Shown here: positions 53,993 to 62,150 of the stretch, in pieces | Position numbering within the stretch: the first letter of the stretch is position 1 | Layout of the letters: each line of letters starts with the position of its first letter | Source of the DNA: Phreatobacter sp. | GTDB lineage: Bacteria; Pseudomonadota; Alphaproteobacteria; Rhizobiales; Phreatobacteraceae | DNA length: 64,000 nt | Reading direction: 5' to 3' | NCBI RefSeq assembly: GCF_030691135.1 | Contig: NZ_JAUYFA010000037.1 | Span: 62,001-126,000 of the forward strand | Program-made: the position numbers and the translations under genes | Notes under the pieces: generated by a model | What the model was told of the DNA's origin: nothing | Database searches by the model: none | What the model saw: the letters and a program-made list of their open reading frames with translations, nothing else

Positions 53993-54820
53993 TCAGGCCG
54001 TCTCGTGGGCCTGCGACCAGGCCTCGGCCACCTCTGCGCCGGTGGCGAACCAGACGCCAGGGAAGGTACGGATGAAGGCGATCAGCTCGCGGATCAGGGC
54101 GATGCGGCTCGGGCGTCCGCCGACCTGCGGATGGAAGATCATGTCGAACAGCCCGCCCCACTTGTAGATCTCGCGGAACTCCTCCTTGTAGACGGAGAGC
54201 ATATGCTCGTTGGTGAAGATCGGCCGCGGCGTCTTGACCGAGAACAGGGCAAAGGGCGCATCGTCCAGCGACCAGTGCCAGGGCAGTTCGATGACGCCCT
54301 TGGAGCCGTCCGGCATGACGTGGCGATAGGGGTTGATGTCGTCCATCAGCGAGGAATCGTAGAGGAAATTGTGCTGCTTCAGCAGCTTGAACAGGCCCTC
54401 GGAGACCTCTCCGGCCGGTGAGCGGTAGCCCTTCGGCACGACGCCGACCGTGCGCTTGAGCGCCTCGAGACCCTTCTCCATCTCCTCGACCTCGGCCTGC
54501 GGATCGTCGCTCACCCATTTGTGGGAATAGGAGTGATGGGCGACCTCGTGGCCGTCCTTGAGGATCATCTCGACGCGGTCGGTATGGTTCTCCGCCGTCC
54601 AGCCGGGGACGAAGAAGGTCGACTTTATGCCCTCGTCGCGCAGCGTGTCGAGGATCTTCGGCACGCCGACCTTGGCACCATATCGACCCTGGCTGAGCAC
54701 GCCGGGGCGACGGACATTGTCCGGGTCGCGCGACGTCCACAGCGTCTCGGCATCGAAGTCGAAGGTCAGCATCACGGCGCAGCGGGCGCCGTTCGGCCAT
54801 TTGACGCTCATGTCGTGCAT
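53993..54820 (-). CDS. NodB/PuuE-like polysaccharide deacetylase family protein (paralog 2)
   Basis: A 275-residue NodB-fold amidohydrolase without a signal peptide. Metal-site motifs are TFDFDAE (D21, D23) and HHSYSH (H96, H100); YRSPAGEVSEGLFKLL is the third family block. It resembles the protein at 9442-10332 in layout and motifs (GARCAV, GRYGAK/GQYGAR, RIALIRELI), so the window carries two divergent copies in separate catabolic loci. A small-molecule amide or imide is a likelier substrate than polysaccharide. It lies between the SDR pair and the ThDP gene; the 242-base gap to the latter may hold a separate promoter. Confidence 0.9.
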   Translation of the reverse strand: MHDMSVKWPNGARCAVMLTFDFDAETLWTSRDPDNVRRPGVLSQGRYGAKVGVPKILDTLRDEGIKSTFFVPGWTAENHTDRVEMILKDGHEVAHHSYSHKWVSDDPQAEVEEMEKGLEALKRTVGVVPKGYRSPAGEVSEGLFKLLKQHNFLYDSSLMDDINPYRHVMPDGSKGVIELPWHWSLDDAPFALFSVKTPRPIFTNEHMLSVYKEEFREIYKWGGLFDMIFHPQVGGRPSRIALIRELIAFIRTFPGVWFATGAEVAEAWSQAHETA

Positions 54821-54844
54821 CGTCTCGTCTCCCGTGGTCTGGTT

Positions 54845-55600
54845 TCAGATTCTTCCATGCCGCGCGGCGAGGAAGCCGCCGTCGACCGGCAAGACCGCGC
54901 CGGTGACGAAGGCGGCGTCCTCTGAACAGAGGAAGGCCACAGGCCCGGCGACGTCGGCCGGTGTTCCCATCCGTTCGACCGGCGTGCCTTCGACGATGAG
55001 CCGGGTGTAAAGCGCGTTCTGCCGGTGGCCTGTGGTCATCGGCGTCGCGATGAGGCCCGGGGCGACGGCGTTGACGAGAATGCCTTCCGGCGCCAGTTCC
55101 CCGGCGAGCTGGCGGGTGAACTGCGCGACGCCGGCCTTCGCCACCGCATAGGCCGTGGTGCCGGGATAGCCGGTGATGCCGAAGATCGAGGAGATGTTGA
55201 CGATGCGCCCGCCGGGCCGCGGCAGGTGCGGCACGACGGCCCGCGTGACGCGCAGGACGGCGGCGAGATTGGTGTCGAGGAAGCGGTCGATGAGCGCGTC
55301 TTCGCTTTCCATCAGCCGCTTCGAACCGCCGATGCCGGCATTGTTGACGAGAATGTCGATGTGCCCGAAGGCGGCGAGCGAAGCCTTCGCCATGGCCTCG
55401 CCGGCGCCGCGGTCGGTGACGTCCTGGATGAGCGCGCTCTGGCCGAGGCGGGCGGCGGTCTCGGTGACCTCCGGGATCACATCGACGAGCAGGACCTGCG
55501 CGCCCTCTGCCGCAAACCGCCCGGCGATCCCCTCGCCGATGCCGCGGGCGGCGCCGGTGACGATGACGACCTTGCCGGCGAAGCGCTTGGGATCAGGCAA
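54845..55600 (-). CDS. SDR family oxidoreductase (second of pair)
   Basis: A 251-residue classical SDR: TGAARGIG cofactor motif, NNAG, catalytic S137/S138, Y151 and K155 (YAVAK), and a VLPVDGG ending. The best start is TTG 55600, four bases after GGAGGG and just past the stop of the preceding SDR; ATG candidates at 55648 and 55627 sit inside that gene and add non-conserved residues. It shares the operon with the SDR upstream and the deacetylase downstream. D40 at the end of strand 2 suggests NAD(H). Confidence 0.88.
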   Translation of the reverse strand: MPDPKRFAGKVVIVTGAARGIGEGIAGRFAAEGAQVLLVDVIPEVTETAARLGQSALIQDVTDRGAGEAMAKASLAAFGHIDILVNNAGIGGSKRLMESEDALIDRFLDTNLAAVLRVTRAVVPHLPRPGGRIVNISSIFGITGYPGTTAYAVAKAGVAQFTRQLAGELAPEGILVNAVAPGLIATPMTTGHRQNALYTRLIVEGTPVERMGTPADVAGPVAFLCSEDAAFVTGAVLPVDGGFLAARHGRI

Positions 55601-56369
55601 GGCGCCCTCCGTCGATAGGCAACGCATGGCCGGTGACGTAGGAGGCATCGTCGCTCAGTAGGTAGAGCACGCCGGCCGCCACCTCCTCCGGCTGGCCGAA
55701 GCGGTTCATCGGATGTTTCGTCTTCTGGAAGGCCTCGCGCTCGGCGCGCTGCACGGGATCGGCGATCGCCGCCATGCCCTGACGGTGCATGGGACTGTCG
55801 ATCGTGCCGGGGCAGACGCAGTTGACGCGAATGTTCTCGGTGGCGTGGTTGAGGGCGAGGCTCTTGGTCAGCAGCGTCACCGCGCCCTTCGAAGCCGAAT
55901 AGATCGAATAGACCGGCGAGCCCTGCAGCCCTGCGGTGGATGAGAACAGCACGACCGCGCCGCGGCCGAGGGTGCGCATGTGCGGGATGATGTGTTTCGC
56001 CGCGAGCCATGAGCCCTTCACGTTGATGGCGAAGACGCGGTCGAACTCGTCCTCCTCCACGTCAATGGCGATCCTGGACGGGCCGATGACGCCCGCTGCA
56101 GCGACCAGCAGCTCCACCGGTCCCAGCTGCGCCCGCGCCGTATCGGCAAAACGCTTGACGTCGGCGGATGAACTCGCGTCCCCCGTCACGGTGACGGCGC
56201 CGGGGCAGAGCGCTGCAGTCTCGGCGAGCGCCGCGGGATCGCGGTCGAACAGGGCGAGCCTCGCGCCCTCTGCGGCGAGGGCGACGGCCGAGGCACGGCC
56301 CAGTGCCCCACCGGCCCCGGTGATGGCCGCAACGCGGCCCTCGAAACGTGCTGCCCTCGGTTCGCTCAT
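55593..56369 (-). CDS. SDR family oxidoreductase (first of pair)
   Basis: A 258-residue classical SDR with TGAGGALG, catalytic S133/S134, Y147 and K151 (YSASKGAV), and the ending GHALPIDGG. It is related to, but clearly distinct from, its neighbour at 54845. Its ATG overlaps the stop of a short open frame (56366-56542) as ATGA, implying that the leader is translated or that the overlap is chance. The IclR-type operator at 56565 is about 195 bases upstream. Confidence 0.92.
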   Translation of the reverse strand: MSEPRAARFEGRVAAITGAGGALGRASAVALAAEGARLALFDRDPAALAETAALCPGAVTVTGDASSSADVKRFADTARAQLGPVELLVAAAGVIGPSRIAIDVEEDEFDRVFAINVKGSWLAAKHIIPHMRTLGRGAVVLFSSTAGLQGSPVYSIYSASKGAVTLLTKSLALNHATENIRVNCVCPGTIDSPMHRQGMAAIADPVQRAEREAFQKTKHPMNRFGQPEEVAAGVLYLLSDDASYVTGHALPIDGGRLA

Positions 56370-56542
56370 GTTCGACCTCCCATACGCAGTTCTTCGAGCC
56401 GCCGATGATCGGCGGCAGGCTGCCCCGGTCCGATCGGGCCGGGATAGAGGTGCGTCAGGTTCTCACGGGCGTTCACGATGCACGAAGCGGTCACGGTCGC
56501 ACCCATGAGGGCCGGCATGCGACGGCGGAAGAGCTGCGTCAT
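56366..56542 (-). CDS. Possible 58-residue leader protein before the SDR operon
   Basis: ATG 56542 opens MTQLFRRRMPALMGATVTAS and ends in an ATGA overlap with the SDR start. No family is recognised and no clear Shine-Dalgarno precedes it, so the only support is the coupling overlap and the position just after the operator at 56565. It could be an untranslated leader instead. Confidence 0.35.
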   Translation of the reverse strand: MTQLFRRRMPALMGATVTASCIVNARENLTHLYPGPIGPGQPAADHRRLEELRMGGRT

Positions 56543-56564
56543 GACGAGAACCCATTGCCTTGTC

Positions 56565-56581
56565 GTATCGTTAGTCAATAC
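56565..56581. promoter_or_regulatory. IclR-type operator, site 2 (GTATC-N7-AATAC)
   Basis: GTATC-GTTAGTC-AATAC in the region between the SDR operon and the IclR gene, 22 bases before ATG 56542 on the minus strand. A further GATACG (56599-56604) mirrors CGTATC (56564-56569), suggesting a second half-site. Confidence 0.65.
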
Positions 56582-56747
56582 GGATATATTGATAGCTTGA
56601 TACGCTGGGTTGCGCGCTGTCAAACCCATGCAAGGGCCGGAGCGGGGCAAATCGCCGGCATGGGTGGCCTGTCCGAAACGCAGGACGTCGCCTCCGGCAG
56701 CACGCCGGTCGCCGTCAGGATCGCAGGGCCGAACGGAGAATTGCGGA

Positions 56748-57524
56748 TCAGACGCTGAGAGCGCGCGCCGCCTCGATGGCCAGGGGCGAGAACCGGCGGC
56801 GGAAATCGGGAATCGACCACTCGCTGAGCGAGCCCGCGATATGAACCGCACCGATCGGCTGACGGTCGCTGTCGAGCACGGCCGCCGCGAGAACCACCTC
56901 GCCGATCAGCGCCTCCTCGGCCGCCCACGAGTAACCCTCAGCGCGGGCCTCTCTGACCTTTTCCCAGATCTGCGGGAGCTCCGTCCGCGACTTCGGCGTC
57001 AGCGCGCGGCGGTTTGATCGCATGAGCAGATCGTCGACCGCTTCATCGGCCATGTGCGCCATGCAGGAACGGCCGCCGGACGACAGGAACGAGGGGATCC
57101 GTCGCCCGGGCAAGGTCGCGTAAAAGGTCTCCCGCTTGCTCTGCAGGCGGATGGCATAGATCGTCGACGTGTCGTCGAAGAGGCTGAGATCGATGCGCTC
57201 GCCGGCGAGCTTGCGCAGTTCCATCAGCACCGGCGTCGCCCGCTCGATCAGGGGATTGGACCGAAGGTAGTCGAAGGAGCGGTCGAGCAGCTTGCGTCCG
57301 AGCGTCAGCCCGCCGCTGTCGGCCCGCTCCAGATAGCCGCGGGCCAGCAGCGTCTGCCCGATCCGCTGCGCGGCACTCTTGTTGATGCCGGTGGCGGCGG
57401 CGATCTCGCCGAGCGATTTCGGCCGCGGGCTCTGCGCGAAGGCCTCGAGCACGTCGAGGGCGCGGGCGACCGATTGCAGGAACAGGCGCTCGTCGACGGC
57501 GTTGGCGCCGGCAGTCTTGGTCAT
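56748..57524 (-). CDS. IclR family transcriptional regulator (paralog 2)
   Basis: A 258-residue IclR regulator: N-terminal winged helix (KSLGEIAAATGINKSAAQRI), linker helix, and effector domain with YAIRLQSKRETFYATLPGRR and PIGAVHIAGSLSEW. It is a close paralog of the regulator at 6599-7414. It lies between the SDR/deacetylase/ThDP operon and the P450/reductase genes, all on the minus strand. Operator-like sites stand on both sides (56565 and 57672). It is likely the pathway regulator for this region; the effector is unknown. Confidence 0.92.
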   Translation of the reverse strand: MTKTAGANAVDERLFLQSVARALDVLEAFAQSPRPKSLGEIAAATGINKSAAQRIGQTLLARGYLERADSGGLTLGRKLLDRSFDYLRSNPLIERATPVLMELRKLAGERIDLSLFDDTSTIYAIRLQSKRETFYATLPGRRIPSFLSSGGRSCMAHMADEAVDDLLMRSNRRALTPKSRTELPQIWEKVREARAEGYSWAAEEALIGEVVLAAAVLDSDRQPIGAVHIAGSLSEWSIPDFRRRFSPLAIEAARALSV

Positions 57525-57664
57525 CGAAACCCGTCGGACGAGCGCTCGGCCCCATCCTCCCTGACGCAGGCCATCCTCGCTGGTCCGTGCAATTGGCCCG
57601 GTCCGACAGGGGCTGCGTGTTCAACCTTGGCGATTGCTATGCCGTCGGAGACGCGGAAATGCAA

Positions 57665-57688
57665 CACGATCGTATCGTGCGCCAATAC
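57665..57688. promoter_or_regulatory. IclR-type operator, site 3, within an overlapping palindrome
   Basis: GTATC-GTGCGCC-AATAC at 57672-57688 overlaps a perfect palindrome CACGAT-CGT-ATCGTG at 57665-57679. The site is 148 bases before the IclR start and just after the ferredoxin-reductase stop. This is probably where the regulator controls its own gene. Confidence 0.65.
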
Positions 57689-57718
57689 CTGCTCGGCGGA
57701 GGTCTTGTGCGGTCGGCG

Positions 57719-58975
57719 TCATGCCTTCGCGGCCCCGCCCGCCGCCAGCGCCTTCAGGTCATAGCCGACAGCCTCCGCCTCCGCCAGGGTGACAGGCGAC
57801 GGAATGGCCAGGATCCTACGGGCCAGGATGTTGTCGCCGGGCCGGTTGACCGATTCGACGCCGATCAGGATGCCGGCGCGGAACGCGATCAGGGAGAAGC
57901 GCGCCTCGGCCGGATCCCCGATGGTCACCTGCCTGTCGAAACCGGTCGTCAGACCGGCCATCTGCAGCTTGAGATCGCCCTGGTCGGACCAGAACCAGGG
58001 CACGGCGCGATAGGGCTGCGGCGTGCCGGTCAGACGGCCAGCGACGAGGCGGCCCTGGTCGATGGCATTCTGCACCGATTCCAGGCGAATCGGCCCTCCG
58101 GCGAAAGGATTGGGGTGGCTGCAGCAATCGCCGATGGCCGAGATGGCGGGATCGGCGGTCCGTAACAGGTCGTCGACGAGGATGCCGTTCTGGACCGCGA
58201 GGCCGGCCTCGGCCGCGATCTCGGCATTGGCGATGCCGCCGATACCGACCAGAACAAGGTCAGCGGCGAGTATCTCTCCGCCGGTCAGCCTGACACCCGT
58301 GACCTTGCCGGCCACGCCGAGGATCGCCTCGACACCGGCGCCGAAGCGGAACTGCACGCCGGCGATCTCGTGCCGCTCGCGAAAAAAGGCGGATACGGCC
58401 GGCGTCACCGCTCGCGCCATGGCCCGGTCGGCGGCTTCCACCACATGGACCTTCCTGCCGCGCTTGGCTGCGACCGCCGCGAATTCCAGCCCGATGAAGC
58501 CGGCCCCGATCACCACCACGTCGGCGGCAGCTTCCAGCCTGGCCCCGAGAGCCCGGGCATCGGCGAGGGTGCGCAGACAGGCGACGCCGTCGAGATCGGC
58601 GCCTTCGCCGCTCCAGTGCCGGACGCGCGAGCCGGTGGCGATCACCAGATGGCCGTAAGTGCAGGACCCGCCGTCGGCGAGGTCGAGCCTGTGCGCAGGG
58701 CGATCGATCCGAGTCGCCCGTGTGCCGGTTAAAATGCGGATGTCGAGCTTGTCGAGCATGGCCTGGGGCCGCAGCACCAGCGCATCCTCGGCGACCGTGC
58801 CAAGAAGAAAGCCCTTGGACAGCGGCGGCCGCTGGTAGGGCAGGACGGGCTCGTCGCCGATCATCTGGATGGTTCCGGCGAAGCCATCCTCGCGCAGCGA
58901 CAAGGCGGCCTGGAGGCCGGCCTGTCCCGCGCCGAGGATGACGACGTCGGCATGGGTCGCGAAAGGCTGCGTCAT
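57719..58975 (-). CDS. Ferredoxin--NAD(P)+ reductase (putidaredoxin reductase type)
   Basis: A 418-residue flavoprotein of the PdR/ThcD/RhodR family that passes electrons from NAD(P)H to a [2Fe-2S] ferredoxin serving a P450. The FAD motif is GAGQAGLQAALSL, with YQRPPLSKGFLLG, and the NAD motif VVVIGAGFIGLEFA. ISAIGDCC binds the flavin. ATG 58975 is chosen; GTG 58984 is in frame. It follows the P450 gene, but the ferredoxin gene expected between them is a wreck (59014-59169), so its present partner is uncertain. Confidence 0.93.
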   Translation of the reverse strand: MTQPFATHADVVILGAGQAGLQAALSLREDGFAGTIQMIGDEPVLPYQRPPLSKGFLLGTVAEDALVLRPQAMLDKLDIRILTGTRATRIDRPAHRLDLADGGSCTYGHLVIATGSRVRHWSGEGADLDGVACLRTLADARALGARLEAAADVVVIGAGFIGLEFAAVAAKRGRKVHVVEAADRAMARAVTPAVSAFFRERHEIAGVQFRFGAGVEAILGVAGKVTGVRLTGGEILAADLVLVGIGGIANAEIAAEAGLAVQNGILVDDLLRTADPAISAIGDCCSHPNPFAGGPIRLESVQNAIDQGRLVAGRLTGTPQPYRAVPWFWSDQGDLKLQMAGLTTGFDRQVTIGDPAEARFSLIAFRAGILIGVESVNRPGDNILARRILAIPSPVTLAEAEAVGYDLKALAAGGAAKA

Positions 58976-59013
58976 CGAGGTCACAAGGTCTTCACGCGGA
59001 CGCCCCAGCGGCG

Positions 59014-59169
59014 TCAGATCGGCGCGCCCGGCACCGATACCACGATGCCATCCAGCGCGTCAGGCAGGAGAATCCGGCGGGCAGCCGCGCCCTGTCATCA
59101 GGCTCGTCCCCGCCGCCGTATCGATCGTCACCGGGCCCGCCCCGGGACGCGGCAGGGTATGCGCGGCAT
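59014..59169 (-). pseudogene. [2Fe-2S] ferredoxin gene, internally deleted and frameshifted
   Basis: ATG 59169, one base after the P450 stop, opens MPRI. In the next frame VTIDTAAGTSLM appears, the usual N-terminal strand and helix of adrenodoxin-type ferredoxins. Back in the first frame the DNA ends with ALDGIVVSVPGAPI and TGA at 59016-59014, the usual C-terminus. The middle, with all four cluster cysteines, is missing, leaving about 156 of roughly 320 expected bases. Position between P450 and its reductase is exactly that of the dedicated ferredoxin. Confidence 0.72.
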
Positions 59170-59170
59170 G

Positions 59171-60394
59171 TCAGGCCGCCGTCACGCGCAGCGGCAGCGT
59201 CTTCAGGCTGCGCAGGTTGTTGTTGAGGGTGCGGGTCGGCGCGCCGTCAAGTTCGAGGCTCCTCACCTGCCCGACCATGGCTTTCAGCACCGCCTCGCCC
59301 TCGAGCCTTGCGATCATCTGGCCGATGCACATGTGGACGCCGGTGCCGAGGGCGAGATGGCCCATGGTCTGGCGCGTGACGTCGAAGGCGTCGGGACGCT
59401 CCCACTGGTCGGGATCCCGGTTGGCGGCGCCGAGCATGACGAGGATCTTGGTGTCGTTCGGCACCGTGACGCCATCGATCACCACCTCCCGCATGGTCTG
59501 CCGGCAGACGTTCTGGATCGGCGTCTCCAGCCGCATAGCTTCGTCAAGGGCCGGGCGGATGCGGGCGGGATCCTCGCGCAGCAGCGCCCATTGCGCCGGA
59601 TCCATCGCCAGATACCAGAGCGCCGCCGAGATCATGCTCGACGTGGTGTCGAGCCCCCCGCGCAGGAAGGAACGCACCAGAAGCGGTGCCGTCGCGTGAT
59701 CGATCTCGCCGCGGTCGGCGGCCTCGAAGATCGCCTCGCCGAACCCTCCGGGCACCATGGCCTCGCGCTTCATGCTGTCGAGGAACCAGTCCCAGATGAC
59801 GTCGGCCTTGCGCTGGGTCTCCTCGTAACGCGCGTTCTTCGGCCCCTGACCATCGAAATTGAGGGCGCCGAGGAGGAAGAGGTTGTCGCGCCGCTGCGGT
59901 GAGTCGCGCAGGCCGAGCGCTTCCGGAAAGGTGTTGGAGACATAGGTCTCGGCCAGGTCGTGGACGCCGCAGAAGGCACCCTTGTCCACGAGTTCGGCGA
60001 CGAGCCGCCCGGCTGCCGCCTCGAAATCCGCGCGCCAGCGGCGGATGACGGCCGGCGAGAGAATCCGCTGAAGCACCGTCCGCACATGGGTGTGCTGCGG
60101 CGGATCCACCTCGACGATGGGGCTCGCCGGCCGCCATGCCCCGGGCTTGCGGATGTCGCCGAGCCCCGAACCGCCGGTGGAGGAGAAGGTCTCCCAGTCC
60201 TTCAGCAAAGGCAGGACGTCGCGGTGCCGGCCCATCGCATGAACGCCGTAGCGTTGCAGGAACACCACCGGACCTGCATCCCGCACGGCGGCATGCATGG
60301 CCCGCGGCTCGTTCAGCACGTCGTCGGCATAGGGGTCGACATCGAGAACGGGCGCAGCCACGCCATGGGTCGCATTCAGAGCGGTGTCGCGCAT
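59171..60394 (-). CDS. Cytochrome P450
   Basis: A 407-residue bacterial class I P450. The I-helix oxygen groove is GGLDTT (246-251), the ExxR pair is E285/R288, and the heme-ligand cysteine is C356 in LGTGVHMCIGQ. The usual phenylalanine seven residues before the cysteine is leucine, an uncommon change. There is no membrane anchor. It is followed by ferredoxin debris and a ferredoxin reductase and is divergent from soxB. ATG 60394 is chosen; upstream frame to 60499 runs through the operator region. The substrate cannot be predicted. Confidence 0.94.
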   Translation of the reverse strand: MRDTALNATHGVAAPVLDVDPYADDVLNEPRAMHAAVRDAGPVVFLQRYGVHAMGRHRDVLPLLKDWETFSSTGGSGLGDIRKPGAWRPASPIVEVDPPQHTHVRTVLQRILSPAVIRRWRADFEAAAGRLVAELVDKGAFCGVHDLAETYVSNTFPEALGLRDSPQRRDNLFLLGALNFDGQGPKNARYEETQRKADVIWDWFLDSMKREAMVPGGFGEAIFEAADRGEIDHATAPLLVRSFLRGGLDTTSSMISAALWYLAMDPAQWALLREDPARIRPALDEAMRLETPIQNVCRQTMREVVIDGVTVPNDTKILVMLGAANRDPDQWERPDAFDVTRQTMGHLALGTGVHMCIGQMIARLEGEAVLKAMVGQVRSLELDGAPTRTLNNNLRSLKTLPLRVTAA

Positions 60395-60438
60395 GGCAGA
60401 GCTCCGTCGGCCGGCTGGGTGGGGAGCGGGCCCGATGC

Positions 60439-60455
60439 GTATTGCCAGAAAATAC
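60439..60455. promoter_or_regulatory. IclR-type operator, site 4 (GTATT-N7-AATAC)
   Basis: GTATT-GCCAGAA-AATAC between the divergent P450 (45 bases) and soxB (175 bases) starts. This is the weakest of the four sites but has the same spacing. Confidence 0.55.
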
Positions 60456-60629
60456 GGCGGTATCGTCTGAGTTTGGAGAGGCGATGTGCCGCCTGTCAAT
60501 CGCCTCGCCCTTCCCGGTGCGCATGGCTCTTTCCCGGCGATGGGTGCGCGATCCTCGCGCGCAAGACTGGCGCGACCGCTTCATAGCGGCGACAATGGCT
60601 AAGGTTTCCCGCCGGATCGCCCGCCGCCC

Positions 60630-61880
60630 ATGCGCTATTCCCTGCTTTCGCTCGTCAGCCACGCCCTGGGCGGCAACAGGGACTGGAAGCCCGCCTGGCG
60701 GGACGCGACGCCGCAGCCCAGCTACGATGTCATCGTCATCGGCGGCGGCGGCCACGGGCTGTCGACGGCCTACTACCTGGCGCGCGATTACGGCATCGCC
60801 AATGTCGCAGTGCTGGAGCGCGGCTGGATCGGCGGCGGCAATGTCGGCCGCAACACCACCATCGTGCGCTCGAACTACCTGCTGCCGGGCAATATCCCGC
60901 TCTATGAGCTCTCCATGCAGCTCTGGGAGGGCCTCGAGCAGGACATCAACTACAACGCCATGGTGAGCCAGCGCGGCGTCCTCAACCTCTACCATTCCGA
61001 CGGCCAGCGCGACGCCTATGCGCGCCGCGGCAACGCCATGCGCCTGCACGGGATCGATGCCGAACTGCTCGACAAGGAGGGCGTGCGCCGGCTCTACCCG
61101 TTCCTCAATTTCGACCAGGCGCGCTTTCCCATCCAGGGCGGCCTGCTGCAGCGTCGCGGTGGCACGGTACGCCACGACGCCGTCGCCTGGGGCTATGCCC
61201 GCGCGGCGAGCGACCGCGGCGTCGACATCGTCCAGAACTGCGCCGTGACCGGATTCCTGCGCGAGGGCGGCCGCATCACCGGCGTGGAGACGAACCGCGG
61301 CGCCATCCGGGCGAAGAAGGTCGCGATGGCCGTGGCCGGCAGTTCCTCCGAGGTGGCCGCCATGGCGGGCCTGCGCCTGCCGATCGAGAGCCACGTCCTG
61401 CAGGCCTTCGTCTCGGAAGGGCTGAAGCCGATCATTCCCGGGGTCATCACCTTCGGCGCCGGCCATTTCTACATCAGCCAGTCCGACAAGGGCGGCCTGG
61501 TCTTCGGCGGCGATATCGACGGCTACAATTCCTATGCCCAGCGCGGCAATCTCCCGGTCGTCGAGGATGTGTGCGAGGGCGGGATGGCGCTGATGCCGGC
61601 CATCGGCCGGGCCCGGCTGCTGCGCAGCTGGGGCGGCGTCGTCGACATGTCGATGGACGGCTCGCCGATCATCGACCGCACGCCAATGGACGGTCTCTAT
61701 CTCAACGCCGGCTGGTGTTATGGCGGCTTCAAGGCGACGCCGGGCTCGGGCACCGTCTTTGCTCATCTCATCGCCCGCGACGAACCGCACCCGGCCGCGA
61801 CGGCCCTCACGCTGGACCGTTTCGCCCAGGGCCGTGTGATCGACGAGAAGGGCCAGGGCGCCCAACCGAACCTGCACTGA
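60630..61880 (+). CDS. soxB: Sarcosine oxidase beta subunit
   Basis: A 416-residue SoxB, the FAD/FMN-bearing catalytic subunit of heterotetrameric sarcosine oxidase, which demethylates N-methylglycine to glycine with transfer of the methyl carbon to THF or release as formaldehyde. The flavin motif is VIVIGGGGHGLSTAYYLA. The histidine in GGTVRHDAVAWGYARAA corresponds to the covalent FMN site, and NAGWCYGGFKATPGSG is the C-terminal signature. It starts the soxB-soxD-soxA order, six bases before soxD. The divergent region upstream contains operator site 4. Confidence 0.95.
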   Translation: MRYSLLSLVSHALGGNRDWKPAWRDATPQPSYDVIVIGGGGHGLSTAYYLARDYGIANVAVLERGWIGGGNVGRNTTIVRSNYLLPGNIPLYELSMQLWEGLEQDINYNAMVSQRGVLNLYHSDGQRDAYARRGNAMRLHGIDAELLDKEGVRRLYPFLNFDQARFPIQGGLLQRRGGTVRHDAVAWGYARAASDRGVDIVQNCAVTGFLREGGRITGVETNRGAIRAKKVAMAVAGSSSEVAAMAGLRLPIESHVLQAFVSEGLKPIIPGVITFGAGHFYISQSDKGGLVFGGDIDGYNSYAQRGNLPVVEDVCEGGMALMPAIGRARLLRSWGGVVDMSMDGSPIIDRTPMDGLYLNAGWCYGGFKATPGSGTVFAHLIARDEPHPAATALTLDRFAQGRVIDEKGQGAQPNLH

Positions 61881-61886
61881 GGACCG

Positions 61887-62150
61887 ATGCGCATTCCCTG
61901 CCCCTATTGCGGCCCGCGCGACAGTTCGGAATTCGCCTATCACGGCGACGCCGCCCCGCGCCGCCCGGCCGATGGCGATGCCGCCGCCATGGCGACCTAT
62001 GTCTATCTCCGCGACAATCCGGCCGGCCCCATGGAAGAACTCTGGTACCACGCCTATGGCTGCCGCTCCTGGCTGGTGGTCTGCCGCGACACCCGCGACC
62101 ACACCATCACCGGCGCGAAGCCCGTCGCTACGCACGGGGCCACGGCATGA
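61887..62150 (+). CDS. soxD: Sarcosine oxidase delta subunit
   Basis: An 87-residue zinc-binding subunit. The N-terminal CPYCGPRDSSEFAYHGDA and the terminal GCRSWLVVCRDTRDH provide the zinc ligands and contacts with the alpha subunit. The stop overlaps the soxA ATG as ATGA. Confidence 0.95.
   Translation: MRIPCPYCGPRDSSEFAYHGDAAPRRPADGDAAAMATYVYLRDNPAGPMEELWYHAYGCRSWLVVCRDTRDHTITGAKPVATHGATA

Noticed and set aside
53751-54800. N-terminal extension of the ThDP enzyme frame to 54800 (926 codons)
   Set aside because: The extra part is a shifted reading of the deacetylase gene; ATG 53750 gives the normal N-terminus.
59544-62135. 863-codon minus-strand frame across P450 and soxB
   Set aside because: Crosses the divergent promoter and two genes on different strands; shadow frame.
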